Assembly (NCBI GenBank): GCA_041687435.1
Contig: JAWLBX010000034.1
Location: 1-26,475, forward strand
Source: JACKII01 sp041687435
Lineage (GTDB): Bacteria; Pseudomonadota; Alphaproteobacteria; Bin95
DNA: 26,475 nt
Direction of reading: 5' to 3'
Position numbers and translations under genes: made by a program. Position 1 is the stretch's first letter. Every line of letters starts with the position of its first letter. The notes under the pieces are model-generated. The model was not told where the DNA came from, made no database searches, and saw nothing but the letters and a program-made list of their open reading frames with translations. Below, in pieces: positions 6,334 to 14,379 of the stretch.

Positions 6334-7830
6334 ATGCCGGATACTTTGCCGCCGCGTGATCCCAGTGCAATTCCCGTTGCACTGACGTTCGATGACGTAC
6401 TTCTCCGCCCCGCCGCCTCTGCTGTCTTGCCGGCACAGGCGACGATCAGAACCCGCCTGACGCGGGAGATCGAGCTGGGCATTCCGCTGGTTGCATCCGC
6501 CATGGACACGGTGACCGAGGCGCCAATGGCAATCGCCATGGCCCAGGCCGGCGGCATTGGCGTGGTGCACAAGAACCTCTCCATCGAAAAGCAGGCCGCC
6601 GAGGTTCGGAGGGTGAAGAAGTTCGAAAGCGGCATGGTGGTCAACCCGGTCACCATCAGCCCGAATCAGACGCTGGCCGACGCACTGCATTTGATGGAAC
6701 GGCATCGCATCTCTGGTATTCCGGTGGTGCAGGAAGGCTCCGGCCGGCTTGTCGGCATTCTCACCAACCGCGACGTGCGTTTCGCCACGAATGCGGAGGA
6801 GCCGGTGCTCTCGCTCATGACGCGGGATGTGATCACCGTCCGCGAGGGCGTCACGCAAGAGCAGGCGAAGCGCCTGCTGCATCTGCACCGGATCGAGAAG
6901 CTGGTCGTGGTCGATGGCAACCACCGCTGCATCGGCCTGATTACGGTCAAGGATATGGAGAAAGCCGCGCTCAACCCGAATGCCACCAAGGACGGGCAGG
7001 GGCGTCTGCGTGTCGCTGCTGCCACCGGAGTCGGGCCGGAAGGCATTGCCCGCGCTGCCGCGCTGTTCGATGCGGAGGTGGACGTGCTGGTGGTCGATAC
7101 CGCCCACGGCCATTCCGAGGGCGTGATGAAGGCGGTGAAGGCCATCCGCAAAATGTCGAATTACACCCAGGTGATTGCGGGCAATGTGGCCACCGCTGAC
7201 GCAGTGCGGGCGCTGATCGACGCGGGCGCCGATGCGGTCAAGATCGGCATTGGCCCTGGCTCGATCTGCACCACCCGTGTCGTCGCCGGCGTCGGCGTGC
7301 CACAGCTGACCGCGGTGATGGAGTGCGCGGAGGTTTGTGAGGCAATGGGCGTTCCGGCCATTGCCGATGGCGGCATCCGGGCATCCGGCGATCTGGCGAA
7401 GGCGATTGCCGCGGGCGCCGACTGTGTCATGGTCGGCTCACTGTTCGCCGGCACGGACGAAAGCCCGGGCGAGGTGTTCCTCTATCAGGGCCGTTCCTAC
7501 AAGTCCTACCGCGGCATGGGCTCTGTCGGCGCCATGGCCCGCGGCTCGGCTGACCGGTATTTCCAGCAGGAGGTGAACGACACCCTGAAGCTGGTGCCGG
7601 AAGGGGTGGAAGGCCAGGTGGCCTATAAGGGTGCGGTCGGCGTCGTGATCCACCAGCTTGTCGGCGGCCTGCGGGCGGCCATGGGCTATACCGGCAACGC
7701 CACCATCGAAGAGATGAAACGCAACTGCCAGTTCCAGCGTATCACCAATGCGGGGCTGCGCGAAAGCCACGTGCACGACATCACCATTACGCGAGAACCG
7801 CCGAACTACCAGCTGGGGCCCGGGGCGTAG
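6334..7830 (+). CDS. guaB: Inosine-5'-monophosphate dehydrogenase
   Basis: The enzyme oxidises IMP to XMP with NAD+, the first committed step to GMP. The protein has 498 residues from ATG 6334. The frame is open to a GTG at 6241, but only ATG 6334 has a binding site (GAGGG at 6324-6328) and matches the usual N-terminus TFDDVLLRP. The TIM-barrel parts are about 10-100 and 225-498; a Bateman module of two CBS domains lies about 105-212 between them. The catalytic loop GPGSICTTR puts the nucleophile at Cys312. The flap region includes KSYRGMGSVGAM. guaA follows 153 bp downstream, so the two consecutive steps from IMP to GMP are encoded together; a separate guaA promoter in the gap is possible. 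Confidence 0.97.
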   Translation: MPDTLPPRDPSAIPVALTFDDVLLRPAASAVLPAQATIRTRLTREIELGIPLVASAMDTVTEAPMAIAMAQAGGIGVVHKNLSIEKQAAEVRRVKKFESGMVVNPVTISPNQTLADALHLMERHRISGIPVVQEGSGRLVGILTNRDVRFATNAEEPVLSLMTRDVITVREGVTQEQAKRLLHLHRIEKLVVVDGNHRCIGLITVKDMEKAALNPNATKDGQGRLRVAAATGVGPEGIARAAALFDAEVDVLVVDTAHGHSEGVMKAVKAIRKMSNYTQVIAGNVATADAVRALIDAGADAVKIGIGPGSICTTRVVAGVGVPQLTAVMECAEVCEAMGVPAIADGGIRASGDLAKAIAAGADCVMVGSLFAGTDESPGEVFLYQGRSYKSYRGMGSVGAMARGSADRYFQQEVNDTLKLVPEGVEGQVAYKGAVGVVIHQLVGGLRAAMGYTGNATIEEMKRNCQFQRITNAGLRESHVHDITITREPPNYQLGPGA

Positions 7831-7983
7831 GCAAGCCAACAGCTGTGTCCCCCCGGATCGCGCCTGCGGCTCGTCCGGTGCCGGTCAACGGCGCGGGCCC
7901 GGAAACGGTGCCGTCAACCCGGCCGGTGACCCCGGACAGGCCCCTGGTCTTCCGGGGAATATGTTTCAGAAGGTTAGACTTTT

Positions 7984-9534
7984 ATGACCGATCGCATCCT
8001 GATCCTCGACTTCGGCAGCCAGGTCACCCAATTGATCGCGCGGCGTGTGCGCGAGGCGGGGGTGTATTGCGAGATCTGGCCGTTTTTCCGTGCCGAGCCC
8101 GCTGACATCCGCGCATTCGACCCCGCCGGCCTGATCCTTTCCGGCGGTCCGGCCTCGGTGATGGAGGCGAGCGCGCCGTTGCCGCCCGCCGGTGTGTTCG
8201 ATATGGGTCTGCCGGTACTGGGGATTTGCTATGGCCAGCAAGCGATGATGAAGGCGCTTGGCGGCGCGGTCGAGCCCGCAAACGAGCGCGAATTTGGCCG
8301 GGCGGAGGTGGACGTGCGCGCTGCCTCGCCTCTGTTCGAACATGTCTGGCAGGCGGGCGAACGGCATACGGTCTGGATGAGCCACGGTGACCGCGTCAAT
8401 GCGCTGGCCCCGGGTTTTGAGGTTATCGCGGCCAATACCAGCGCGCCCTTTGCCGCCATTGCTGACGAAACCCGGCGCTTCTATGGTGTGCAATTCCACC
8501 CAGAGGTGGTGCACACGCCGGACGGTGCTCAACTCCTCGCCAACTTCGTCCACCGCATTTGCGGCTGTGGCGGCGACTGGACGATGGCGGCGTTCCGTGA
8601 GGCGGAGATCGCCAAGATCCGCCAGCAGGTGGGCGGCGCCAGCGTGATTTGCGGCCTGTCCGGCGGCGTCGATTCCGCCGTTGCCGCGGTTCTGGTGCAT
8701 GAGGCCATCGGTGACCAACTCACCTGTATTCTCGTCGATACCGGGCTGCTGCGTGTTGGCGAGGCGGAGCAGGTGGTGACGCTGTTCCGCGAACACTACA
8801 ATATCCCGCTGGTGGTCGCCGACGCTGGCGAGACCTTCCTCACGCGCCTGGAAGGGGTGGATGACCCGGAACAGAAGCGCAAAATCATCGGCGGCACCTT
8901 CATCGACGTGTTCGATGCAGAGGCGGCCAAAATCGGCGGCGCCGATTTTCTGGTGCAAGGCACGCTCTATCCGGACGTGATTGAGAGCGTCTCCGCGCTG
9001 GGCGGCCCGTCGGTGACGATCAAGTCGCATCACAATGTCGGCGGCCTGCCGGAGCGCATGAAGCTGAAACTGCTAGAGCCACTGCGCGAACTGTTCAAGG
9101 ACGAAGTGCGGGCGCTCGGCCGTGAGCTTGGCCTGGACGAGGCGTTTGTCGGCCGCCACCCGTTCCCCGGGCCTGGCCTCGCCATCCGCATGCCGGGTGC
9201 GATCACGGCGGAAAAGCTGAGTGTGCTGCGCGCTGCCGACCGGATCTATCTGGAGGAAATTCGCGCGGCCGGCCTGTATGACCAGATATGGCAGGCGTTT
9301 GCCGTGTTGCTGCCGGTGCGCACGGTTGGTGTGATGGGCGACCAGCGCACCTACGACTATGCCTGTGCGCTGCGCGCCGTGACGTCCACCGATGGCATGA
9401 CGGCGGATTATTTCCCCTTCCCGCACGATTTTCTGGGCCGCACCGCCACCCGCATCATCAACGAGGTCAAAGGCATCAACCGCGTGACCTACGATATCAC
9501 GTCGAAGCCGCCGGGCACGATCGAGTGGGAATAG
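7984..9534 (+). CDS. guaA: GMP synthase (glutamine-hydrolysing)
   Basis: The enzyme converts XMP to GMP using ATP and ammonia released from glutamine. The protein has 516 residues. The class-I glutamine amidotransferase domain is about 1-195, with nucleophile Cys82 in GICYGQQ and His172/Glu174 in FHPEV. The ATP pyrophosphatase P-loop SGGVDS is at 226-231. The C-terminal dimerisation domain ends in the canonical PPGTIEWE. ATG 7984 gives the standard TDRILILDFGSQ start; the AGAAGG about 15 nt upstream is a weak, distant binding site. A GC-rich hairpin closes the gene at 9534-9557. Confidence 0.97.
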   Translation: MTDRILILDFGSQVTQLIARRVREAGVYCEIWPFFRAEPADIRAFDPAGLILSGGPASVMEASAPLPPAGVFDMGLPVLGICYGQQAMMKALGGAVEPANEREFGRAEVDVRAASPLFEHVWQAGERHTVWMSHGDRVNALAPGFEVIAANTSAPFAAIADETRRFYGVQFHPEVVHTPDGAQLLANFVHRICGCGGDWTMAAFREAEIAKIRQQVGGASVICGLSGGVDSAVAAVLVHEAIGDQLTCILVDTGLLRVGEAEQVVTLFREHYNIPLVVADAGETFLTRLEGVDDPEQKRKIIGGTFIDVFDAEAAKIGGADFLVQGTLYPDVIESVSALGGPSVTIKSHHNVGGLPERMKLKLLEPLRELFKDEVRALGRELGLDEAFVGRHPFPGPGLAIRMPGAITAEKLSVLRAADRIYLEEIRAAGLYDQIWQAFAVLLPVRTVGVMGDQRTYDYACALRAVTSTDGMTADYFPFPHDFLGRTATRIINEVKGINRVTYDITSKPPGTIEWE

Positions 9535-9557
9535 CGGCCGGTCAGAATGCCGGCCGC
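9534..9557 (+). terminator. Hairpin at the end of guaA
   Basis: Bases 9534-9541 (GCGGCCGG) pair perfectly with 9550-9557 across an 8-nt loop, starting on the last base of the guaA stop codon. It is followed by GGTTTAA, a weak T-run, so it is a plausible intrinsic or Rho-assisted terminator. It sits between the convergent guaA and DUF2794 genes. Confidence 0.65.
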
Positions 9558-9576
9558 GGTTTAACGGGAATGGGTG

Positions 9577-9915
9577 TCAGCTCACCACTTCCAGGTTTTT
9601 GTCGAAATAACTGAGCACGTCCGGCAGGGAGGTGGAGCGTTTCAGGCGTTTGCCCTGGCTGACCACCATCCATTCCGTCTGCTCGTTGACGCTGCGGCCC
9701 GCAACTTTTGCGACACGGAACATCGGCGTTTCGAATGATGAGCGGAAAATGGAGAAAATGGCCATGCCGGCCATATGATCGATTGCATAATCCCGCCATT
9801 CGCCGGAAGCGACGCGGCGGCTGTAAACGTTCATCAACTCCCGTATTTCGTGCTTGTTGAACGACACATGCTTGCGCGAGCGCCGGAAATTTTCCAGCTG
9901 CACCACTTTGCTCAT
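9577..9915 (-). CDS. DUF2794 family protein
   Basis: The protein has 112 residues from ATG 9915 (MSKVVQLENFRRSRK), chosen because GGGAG lies about 10 nt upstream and this is the usual family start; the frame extends to 9969. Conserved segments are FNKHEIRELMNVYSRRVASGEWRDYAID, FSIFR and RVAKVAG. DUF2794 is a small cytoplasmic family largely confined to alphaproteobacteria, with no function known to me. It is convergent with guaA and divergent from the YfgM-BamB-Der operon, with 209 bp between the two divergent starts. Confidence 0.85.
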   Translation of the reverse strand: MSKVVQLENFRRSRKHVSFNKHEIRELMNVYSRRVASGEWRDYAIDHMAGMAIFSIFRSSFETPMFRVAKVAGRSVNEQTEWMVVSQGKRLKRSTSLPDVLSYFDKNLEVVS

Positions 9916-10046
9916 TGGCAGGGCACTCCCATATTCCCGATTACCGGTTAGGCAATCATCCGTTTGCACGACACCCCTGTAACATTGTCATCATTCCGTC
10001 AAAAATCCATGGCGTCCAGACCAAACCGCGTCGGTCAGGCTATAGT

Positions 10047-10064
10047 CACATCCGCCCGGATGTG
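10047..10064. promoter_or_regulatory. Inverted repeat in the divergent promoter region
   Basis: CACATCCG (10047-10054) is followed by 2 nt and then CGGATGTG (10057-10064): perfect 8-bp arms in the 209-bp gap between the divergent DUF2794 and YfgM-like starts. It lies about 60 bp before the start at 10125. It is a candidate operator for a dimeric regulator or an mRNA leader hairpin; no regulator family is assigned. Confidence 0.4.
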
Positions 10065-10124
10065 CTACCGCCCGGGGTTAGCACCGTATTCCGGCAAACG
10101 TTGCACCGGCAGGAGCCGATAGTC

Positions 10125-10763
10125 TTGGGTGACATTTTCAGAGAGATCGAAGAGGATCTTCGCCGCGACCGGATGGAGGACATCTGGAAGCGGTACGGCA
10201 AGTACATTGTGACCGGTGCCGGCGTTATTATTGTTGCGACGGCTGGGTGGGTTGCCTGGCAAGAATACCAACAGCGCAACAACGTCAATGTTACCGCGCA
10301 GTTGCACACGGCCATGTCCGCCGTTCGTGACGGCAACGACGAAGCGGCGATTGCCGGTTTTGCCGAGGTCAGTCAGAACGGCAGCGACGGCCAAGCCGCG
10401 CTCGCCCTGCTGCAGGAAGCGGCCCTGCGCGCGAATAATGGCGATCGTGACAACGCGCGCGTGCTCTATCGTAACGTTCTAGAAAACGGCGCGCTGGATG
10501 CGCCGTACCACGCCCTCGCCACCATCCGCCTGGTGGAGTTGGACTTGGCCTATGGCGACCCGGGCGATCTGCTGGGCCGGCTGCAGCCTCTGATGGGGGA
10601 CCAGAGCCCCTGGCGCCTGACCGCGTGGGAACTGGCGGCCTATCTGGAGCGGCGTGCCGGCAATGTCAATGCCGCGCGCGCGCAATTGCAACGCATTATG
10701 GATGATGACGACTCGTCCGCATCGGCGCGGGCGCGGGCGGAGGCTTTTCTTGCGCAACTTTAG
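10125..10763 (+). CDS. YfgM-like membrane-anchored TPR protein
   Basis: The protein has 212 residues from TTG 10125. AGGAG at 10111-10115 supports this start, and no ATG or GTG matches the family N-terminus GDIFREIEEDLRRDRMEDIWKRYG. A single transmembrane helix spans about 27-46 (YIVTGAGVIIVATAGWVAW), with the N-terminus inside and a TPR-like helical domain, rich in Ala and Leu repeats, outside. This is the YfgM/TPR_21 architecture. In E. coli YfgM associates with SecYEG and the periplasmic chaperone PpiD. Its position immediately before bamB and der, as in E. coli (yfgM-bamB-der), supports an envelope role. Its end overlaps the bamB start. Confidence 0.82.
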   Translation: MGDIFREIEEDLRRDRMEDIWKRYGKYIVTGAGVIIVATAGWVAWQEYQQRNNVNVTAQLHTAMSAVRDGNDEAAIAGFAEVSQNGSDGQAALALLQEAALRANNGDRDNARVLYRNVLENGALDAPYHALATIRLVELDLAYGDPGDLLGRLQPLMGDQSPWRLTAWELAAYLERRAGNVNAARAQLQRIMDDDDSSASARARAEAFLAQL

Positions 10764-12078
10764 ACCGATCCTCGCGGCGCTCTCGGGCGCCTTGTTACTG
10801 GCGGGCTGCTCGCTGGCCGATGACTATTTCGGCGAGGCTGAAGCGCCCCCGCTGCCCGGCGAGCGCGAGGCAGTGCTGGAGATCGGGCGCGGCCCGGTGG
10901 CCGATCCGGAAATCTCCTATCTGCCAGTGAACCTGCCACCGATGACCGGTAGCGATTGGCCCGTGGCCGGTGGCGACCCGGCCCATGCCGGCGGCCATCG
11001 CGCCTGGAGCGGTTCGCCGGCGCTGGCTTGGCGAACCGATGCGGGCAGAGGGGCACAGGATGCAGCGCGGCGCCCGCTTTCGCCGCCGATTGTGGCCGAC
11101 GGCCGCGTGTACGTGCTCGACTCGGAACTGACGGTTCGCGCGATTGACAGCCGCGGCGGCGGGGTGGTCTGGTCCGTCTCCACTGCACCGGAAGATGAAG
11201 ACGAAGGCTTTGGCGGCGGGCTCGCCAGTGACGGGCAGCGCATCTACATGGCCGGCGGCCATGCCCAGGCCGTGGCTCTGAACGCCAACGACGGCAGCGA
11301 GATCTGGCGGGTCAAGCTGCCGGGGCCCGTGCGCTCGTCTCCGGCGATTGCCGGCAACCTGATCGTCATCGTCGCCGCCGACAACAGCGTTACCGCGCTC
11401 AACGCCGCCGATGGCCGGCGCGTCTGGTCGCTGCCCGGCGGTGCGGAGGGGGCAGGCCTGCTGGGCGGCGCCGCGCCTGCGGTATCTGGTGACGTGGTGA
11501 TTGCGCCGTTGAGCTATGGCGATCTTGTGGTGCTGCGTGCGGCCAATGGGCGGGAATTGTGGCGTGCCTCGCTTGCGGCGTCGCGCCGGTACGATTTCGG
11601 CGCCAGGCTTTCCGACTTTGGTGGGCTGCCGGCGGTTGTCGACAATGTGCTTTATGCGACCAGTATCGCCGGGCGGACTGCCGCGCTGACCATGCGCATA
11701 GGCAACCGGTTGTGGGAGCAACGGCTGGGCGGTTCGTCCTCCGTTTGGGTCGCCGGGGATTTCCTGTTCCTGATGACCGACAACGCAGAACTGATTTGTC
11801 TCTATCGCCCCGATGGCCGCATCCGCTGGGTGCAGCCCTTGCCGCGGTTCGAGGATCCGGATGGGCAACGCGGTCCGTTGTCCTATGCTGGCCCTGTGCT
11901 GGCCGGCGGGCGTTTGGTCGCTGTCCGCTCAAGCGGAGAACTGTTGGAATTCGACCCCGAAACCGGTGCCGGGCTGGCGTCACATTCCATCGGCGCGCGC
12001 ACATTGCTGCCGCCGGTGGTCGCTAACGGCACCGTTTACACCTTGTCTGAGGATGGCACGCTTAGCGCCTTCCGGTGA
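10750..12078 (+). CDS. bamB: Outer membrane protein assembly factor BamB
   Basis: This lipoprotein subunit of the BAM complex helps insert beta-barrel proteins into the outer membrane. From TTG 10750 it has 442 residues. The signal sequence ends in the lipobox LLAGC with lipidated Cys20, and the rest is an eight-bladed PQQ-type beta-propeller with repeats such as GGGVVWSVS, DGSEIWRVKL, DGRRVWSL and NGRELWRASL. GGAGG at 10739-10743 lies 6 nt before the TTG. The start overlaps the upstream gene by 14 nt, indicating coupling. Upstream frames open to 10654 would spoil the signal peptide, so the TTG is preferred. Confidence 0.9.
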   Translation: MRNFRPILAALSGALLLAGCSLADDYFGEAEAPPLPGEREAVLEIGRGPVADPEISYLPVNLPPMTGSDWPVAGGDPAHAGGHRAWSGSPALAWRTDAGRGAQDAARRPLSPPIVADGRVYVLDSELTVRAIDSRGGGVVWSVSTAPEDEDEGFGGGLASDGQRIYMAGGHAQAVALNANDGSEIWRVKLPGPVRSSPAIAGNLIVIVAADNSVTALNAADGRRVWSLPGGAEGAGLLGGAAPAVSGDVVIAPLSYGDLVVLRAANGRELWRASLAASRRYDFGARLSDFGGLPAVVDNVLYATSIAGRTAALTMRIGNRLWEQRLGGSSSVWVAGDFLFLMTDNAELICLYRPDGRIRWVQPLPRFEDPDGQRGPLSYAGPVLAGGRLVAVRSSGELLEFDPETGAGLASHSIGARTLLPPVVANGTVYTLSEDGTLSAFR

Positions 12079-12088
12079 GTATGAGGCC

Positions 12089-13495
12089 ATGCGCCCCAAA
12101 GTTGCGATTGTCGGCCGCCCGAATGTCGGCAAATCCACCCTGTTCAACCGTCTGATCGGCCTGCGCCAGGCCATCGTGCACGACCGCCCCGGCGTCACGC
12201 GCGACCGCCGTTATGGCGCAGCCCACATCGCCGACTTTGAGTTCGAGGCGATCGACACCGCCGGCTATGAGGACACACCCGAATCCGAGCTCGAGGAGGC
12301 GATGCAGGCGCAGACCGCCCGTGCGTTGGCGGAGGCGGATGCGATCATGCTGCTGATCGACGCCCGCACCGGCGTTACGCCGGTGGACGTGGAGTTTGCC
12401 GAACTGGTGCGCCGCGCGCAGAAACCCGTTCTTCTGATCGCCAACAAGTGCGAGGGCCGTGCCGGCCAGTCCGGCCAGGTGGAGGCGTTCAGCCTGGGCC
12501 TTGGCGACCCCATCCCGGTTTCTGCCGAACATGGCGAAGGCATGGGCGATCTCTACGATGCCCTGGTCGAAGCCCTCGGCCATCCAGGTGAGGCAGCGAA
12601 AGCGGAGGAGCCGCCCCTGGGCGGCACGGTTCGGGCCGATTTGGCCGAAATCGGCGTGGATGTGGACGCGGAGGAAGACCCCAAGGCCCTGCAAATCGTC
12701 ATTGTCGGCCGTCCGAATGTTGGCAAGTCCACACTGCTCAACCGTCTGCTGAACGAGGAGCGGGTAATCACCGGGCCAATGCCTGGCTTGACCCGTGACG
12801 CCATCGCGGTCGACTGGGAATACAAGGGCCGGCCGATCCGCCTGATCGACACGGCGGGCATGCGCCGCCGCGCGCGGGTGCAGGATTCGCTAGAGCGGCT
12901 GTCGGTCGGCGATACCCAGCGCGCCATTCGCTTTGCCCATGTGGTCGTGCTGATGATCGACGCGAACGAGGGGCTGGAGAAGCAGGATCTCGCCATCGCC
13001 CGGCATGTGGAGGACGAGGGCCGGGCGCTGGTGCTGGCCGTAAACAAATGGGATGCGGTGACGGACCGGGAAGGCACGATGCAGGCCATCCGCGACCGGC
13101 TGGAAACCTCGCTGACCCAGTTGCGCGGCGTTCCGATTGTCACTTTCTCGGCCCTGACCGGGCACCGTGTGGAACGCCTGATGCAGGCTGTGACCAGCAT
13201 CTACGATACCTGGAACGCCCGTGTGCCGACCGGCCGGCTGAACCGCTGGTTCGCGGCATTGCAGGCCGCGCATCCGCCGCCGCTGGTCTCCGGCCGCCGC
13301 CTGAAGCTGCGCTACATCACACAGATCAAGCGCCGCCCGCCCACATTTGCGGTGTTTTCCGCCCGCGCCGGATCGTTGCCGACCAGCTATGTGCGCTATC
13401 TGATCAACGGCCTGCGCCAGGATTTCAAGCTGGACGGCGTGCCGATCCGTGTCGTGCTGCGCCAGCCCGACAATCCCTATGTGGACGAGGATTAG
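12089..13495 (+). CDS. der: Ribosome biogenesis GTPase Der (EngA)
   Basis: This double GTPase is needed for 50S subunit maturation. The protein has 468 residues. G domain 1 has GRPNVGKST (9-17), DTAG (56-59) and NKCE (119-122). G domain 2 has GRPNVGKST (207-215), DTAG (254-257) and NKWD (319-322). A KH-like C-terminal domain starts about residue 380. The NKCE in domain 1 replaces the usual NKxD; Glu at this position occurs in alphaproteobacterial Der and is probably normal. The start ATG 12089 lies 10 nt after the bamB stop with GAGG just upstream. The last codons lie in a palindrome shared with the opposing Trm112 gene. Confidence 0.96.
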   Translation: MRPKVAIVGRPNVGKSTLFNRLIGLRQAIVHDRPGVTRDRRYGAAHIADFEFEAIDTAGYEDTPESELEEAMQAQTARALAEADAIMLLIDARTGVTPVDVEFAELVRRAQKPVLLIANKCEGRAGQSGQVEAFSLGLGDPIPVSAEHGEGMGDLYDALVEALGHPGEAAKAEEPPLGGTVRADLAEIGVDVDAEEDPKALQIVIVGRPNVGKSTLLNRLLNEERVITGPMPGLTRDAIAVDWEYKGRPIRLIDTAGMRRRARVQDSLERLSVGDTQRAIRFAHVVVLMIDANEGLEKQDLAIARHVEDEGRALVLAVNKWDAVTDREGTMQAIRDRLETSLTQLRGVPIVTFSALTGHRVERLMQAVTSIYDTWNARVPTGRLNRWFAALQAAHPPPLVSGRRLKLRYITQIKRRPPTFAVFSARAGSLPTSYVRYLINGLRQDFKLDGVPIRVVLRQPDNPYVDED

Positions 13496-13510
13496 GCGCG
13501 CCTAATCCTC
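13487..13510. repeat. 24-bp perfect palindrome holding two convergent stop codons
   Basis: The left arm 13487-13498 is GAGGATTAGGCG and the right arm 13499-13510 is its exact reverse complement, with no central gap. The symmetry breaks at C13486/C13511. It contains the last three codons (Glu-Asp-stop, GAG GAT TAG) of both der on the + strand and Trm112 on the - strand, and an AscI-type GGCGCGCC core. As RNA it would form the same 10-bp hairpin with a 4-nt loop from either direction. There is no T-run on either side. Confidence 0.9.
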
Positions 13511-13678
13511 CAGCGTCCGGGCTTCTTCCACCAGCATGATCGGGATGCCGTCGCGGATCGGGAAGGCCAGTTTCGCGGCATCGCTGATCAGTTCCTGTGC
13601 TTCGCGATCGTAGCGCAGCGGCTTCTTGGTCACGGGGCACACCAGAATTTCCAGGAGCCGCGGATCGAGGTCAGTCAT
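13502..13678 (-). CDS. Trm112 family protein
   Basis: The protein has 58 residues from ATG 13678. The signature is LLEILVCPVTKKPL, then LISDAAKLAFPIRDGIPIML near the C-terminus. This is the UPF0434/YcaR-Trm112 family, small zinc-ribbon-like proteins; eukaryotic and archaeal Trm112 activates methyltransferases, while the bacterial role is less clear. Only one Cys of the usual metal set is visible, as is common in bacterial members. An in-frame TTG at 13708 would overlap the upstream LON-domain stop as TTGA and add 10 residues; it lacks a binding site, so ATG 13678 is preferred. It is the last gene of the block CnoX-LON-Trm112. Confidence 0.88.
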   Translation of the reverse strand: MTDLDPRLLEILVCPVTKKPLRYDREAQELISDAAKLAFPIRDGIPIMLVEEARTLED

Positions 13679-13704
13679 CGGGGTCTCGCTTGGTGTCTGC
13701 GCGG

Positions 13705-14370
13705 TCAATGCATTGGCCGCGGGGTGTTGTCATTGGCGACCCCGCCGGTATCCATTTCGCAGAGTGTTTGTAGCAGTTGCGCCCGCTCCGACAGGTCGTC
13801 CGCTTCCAGCAGGGCCTGTTTTTCCTGTGGCGCGAACGGGCAGGCCATGGCCAGGCTGTTCACCAACTGCTCGTCGGATGCCTTCGCGGCCTCCTCCCAG
13901 TTGGCGTTGAGCCGGCGCCGGCCCAGAAACGCCCGCAGTGCCGTTAGCAAAGGCTCCCGCTCCAATGTGGTGGCATCCGGCGGAGGCGGTGCCAGATCGT
14001 TCGCATAAGGGACATAGTCGGCCTTTACCCGCCGGTAGCCATCCTGCAGCGGCAATTCCTCTATCAGCCTTAACCGGCAGATCCCGGCCAGCACGATGTT
14101 ATAGCGCCCGTCATCCGCCCGTTCCGAAGCTGCGATCTTGCCGAGGCAGGCGGTCTGATAGACCGGCGGGTTCATCGGATCATCGCCCGGGTCGCCATTT
14201 GGTTGGACCATGGCGATATAGCCATCACTGGCCAGCGCATCCCGGACCATGTTGCGGTAGCGCGGCTCGAAAATATGCAATGGCAAGGGCGCGCGCGGCA
14301 GCAGCAGCACCCCTTGCAGCGGGAAAATCGGTACGATGTCCGGCAGGTCGCCGAGCGACGGTGTGTCCAT
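13705..14370 (-). CDS. LON peptidase substrate-binding (N-terminal) domain protein
   Basis: The protein has 221 residues. It has only the Lon N-terminal (LAN/PUA-like) domain, with hallmarks VPIFPLQGVLLLPRAPLPLHIFEPRY (motifs IFPL and HIFEPRY) and GTVCLGKIAAS-like strands, plus a helical tail, and no ATPase or protease domain. Such stand-alone proteins are widespread in alphaproteobacteria. They are thought to recognise proteins or other substrates, but their function is not established. The gene lies 9 nt downstream of the thioredoxin/TPR gene stop and is probably co-transcribed with it and Trm112, which hints at a protein quality-control unit. Confidence 0.9.
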   Translation of the reverse strand: MDTPSLGDLPDIVPIFPLQGVLLLPRAPLPLHIFEPRYRNMVRDALASDGYIAMVQPNGDPGDDPMNPPVYQTACLGKIAASERADDGRYNIVLAGICRLRLIEELPLQDGYRRVKADYVPYANDLAPPPPDATTLEREPLLTALRAFLGRRRLNANWEEAAKASDEQLVNSLAMACPFAPQEKQALLEADDLSERAQLLQTLCEMDTGGVANDNTPRPMH

Positions 14371-14379
14371 CCGATTGGC

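Noticed and set aside
7966..9033. 355-codon open frame on the - strand
   Set aside because: It is antisense to guaA, lacks a ribosome binding site and has shadow-type composition rich in His, Arg and Gln.
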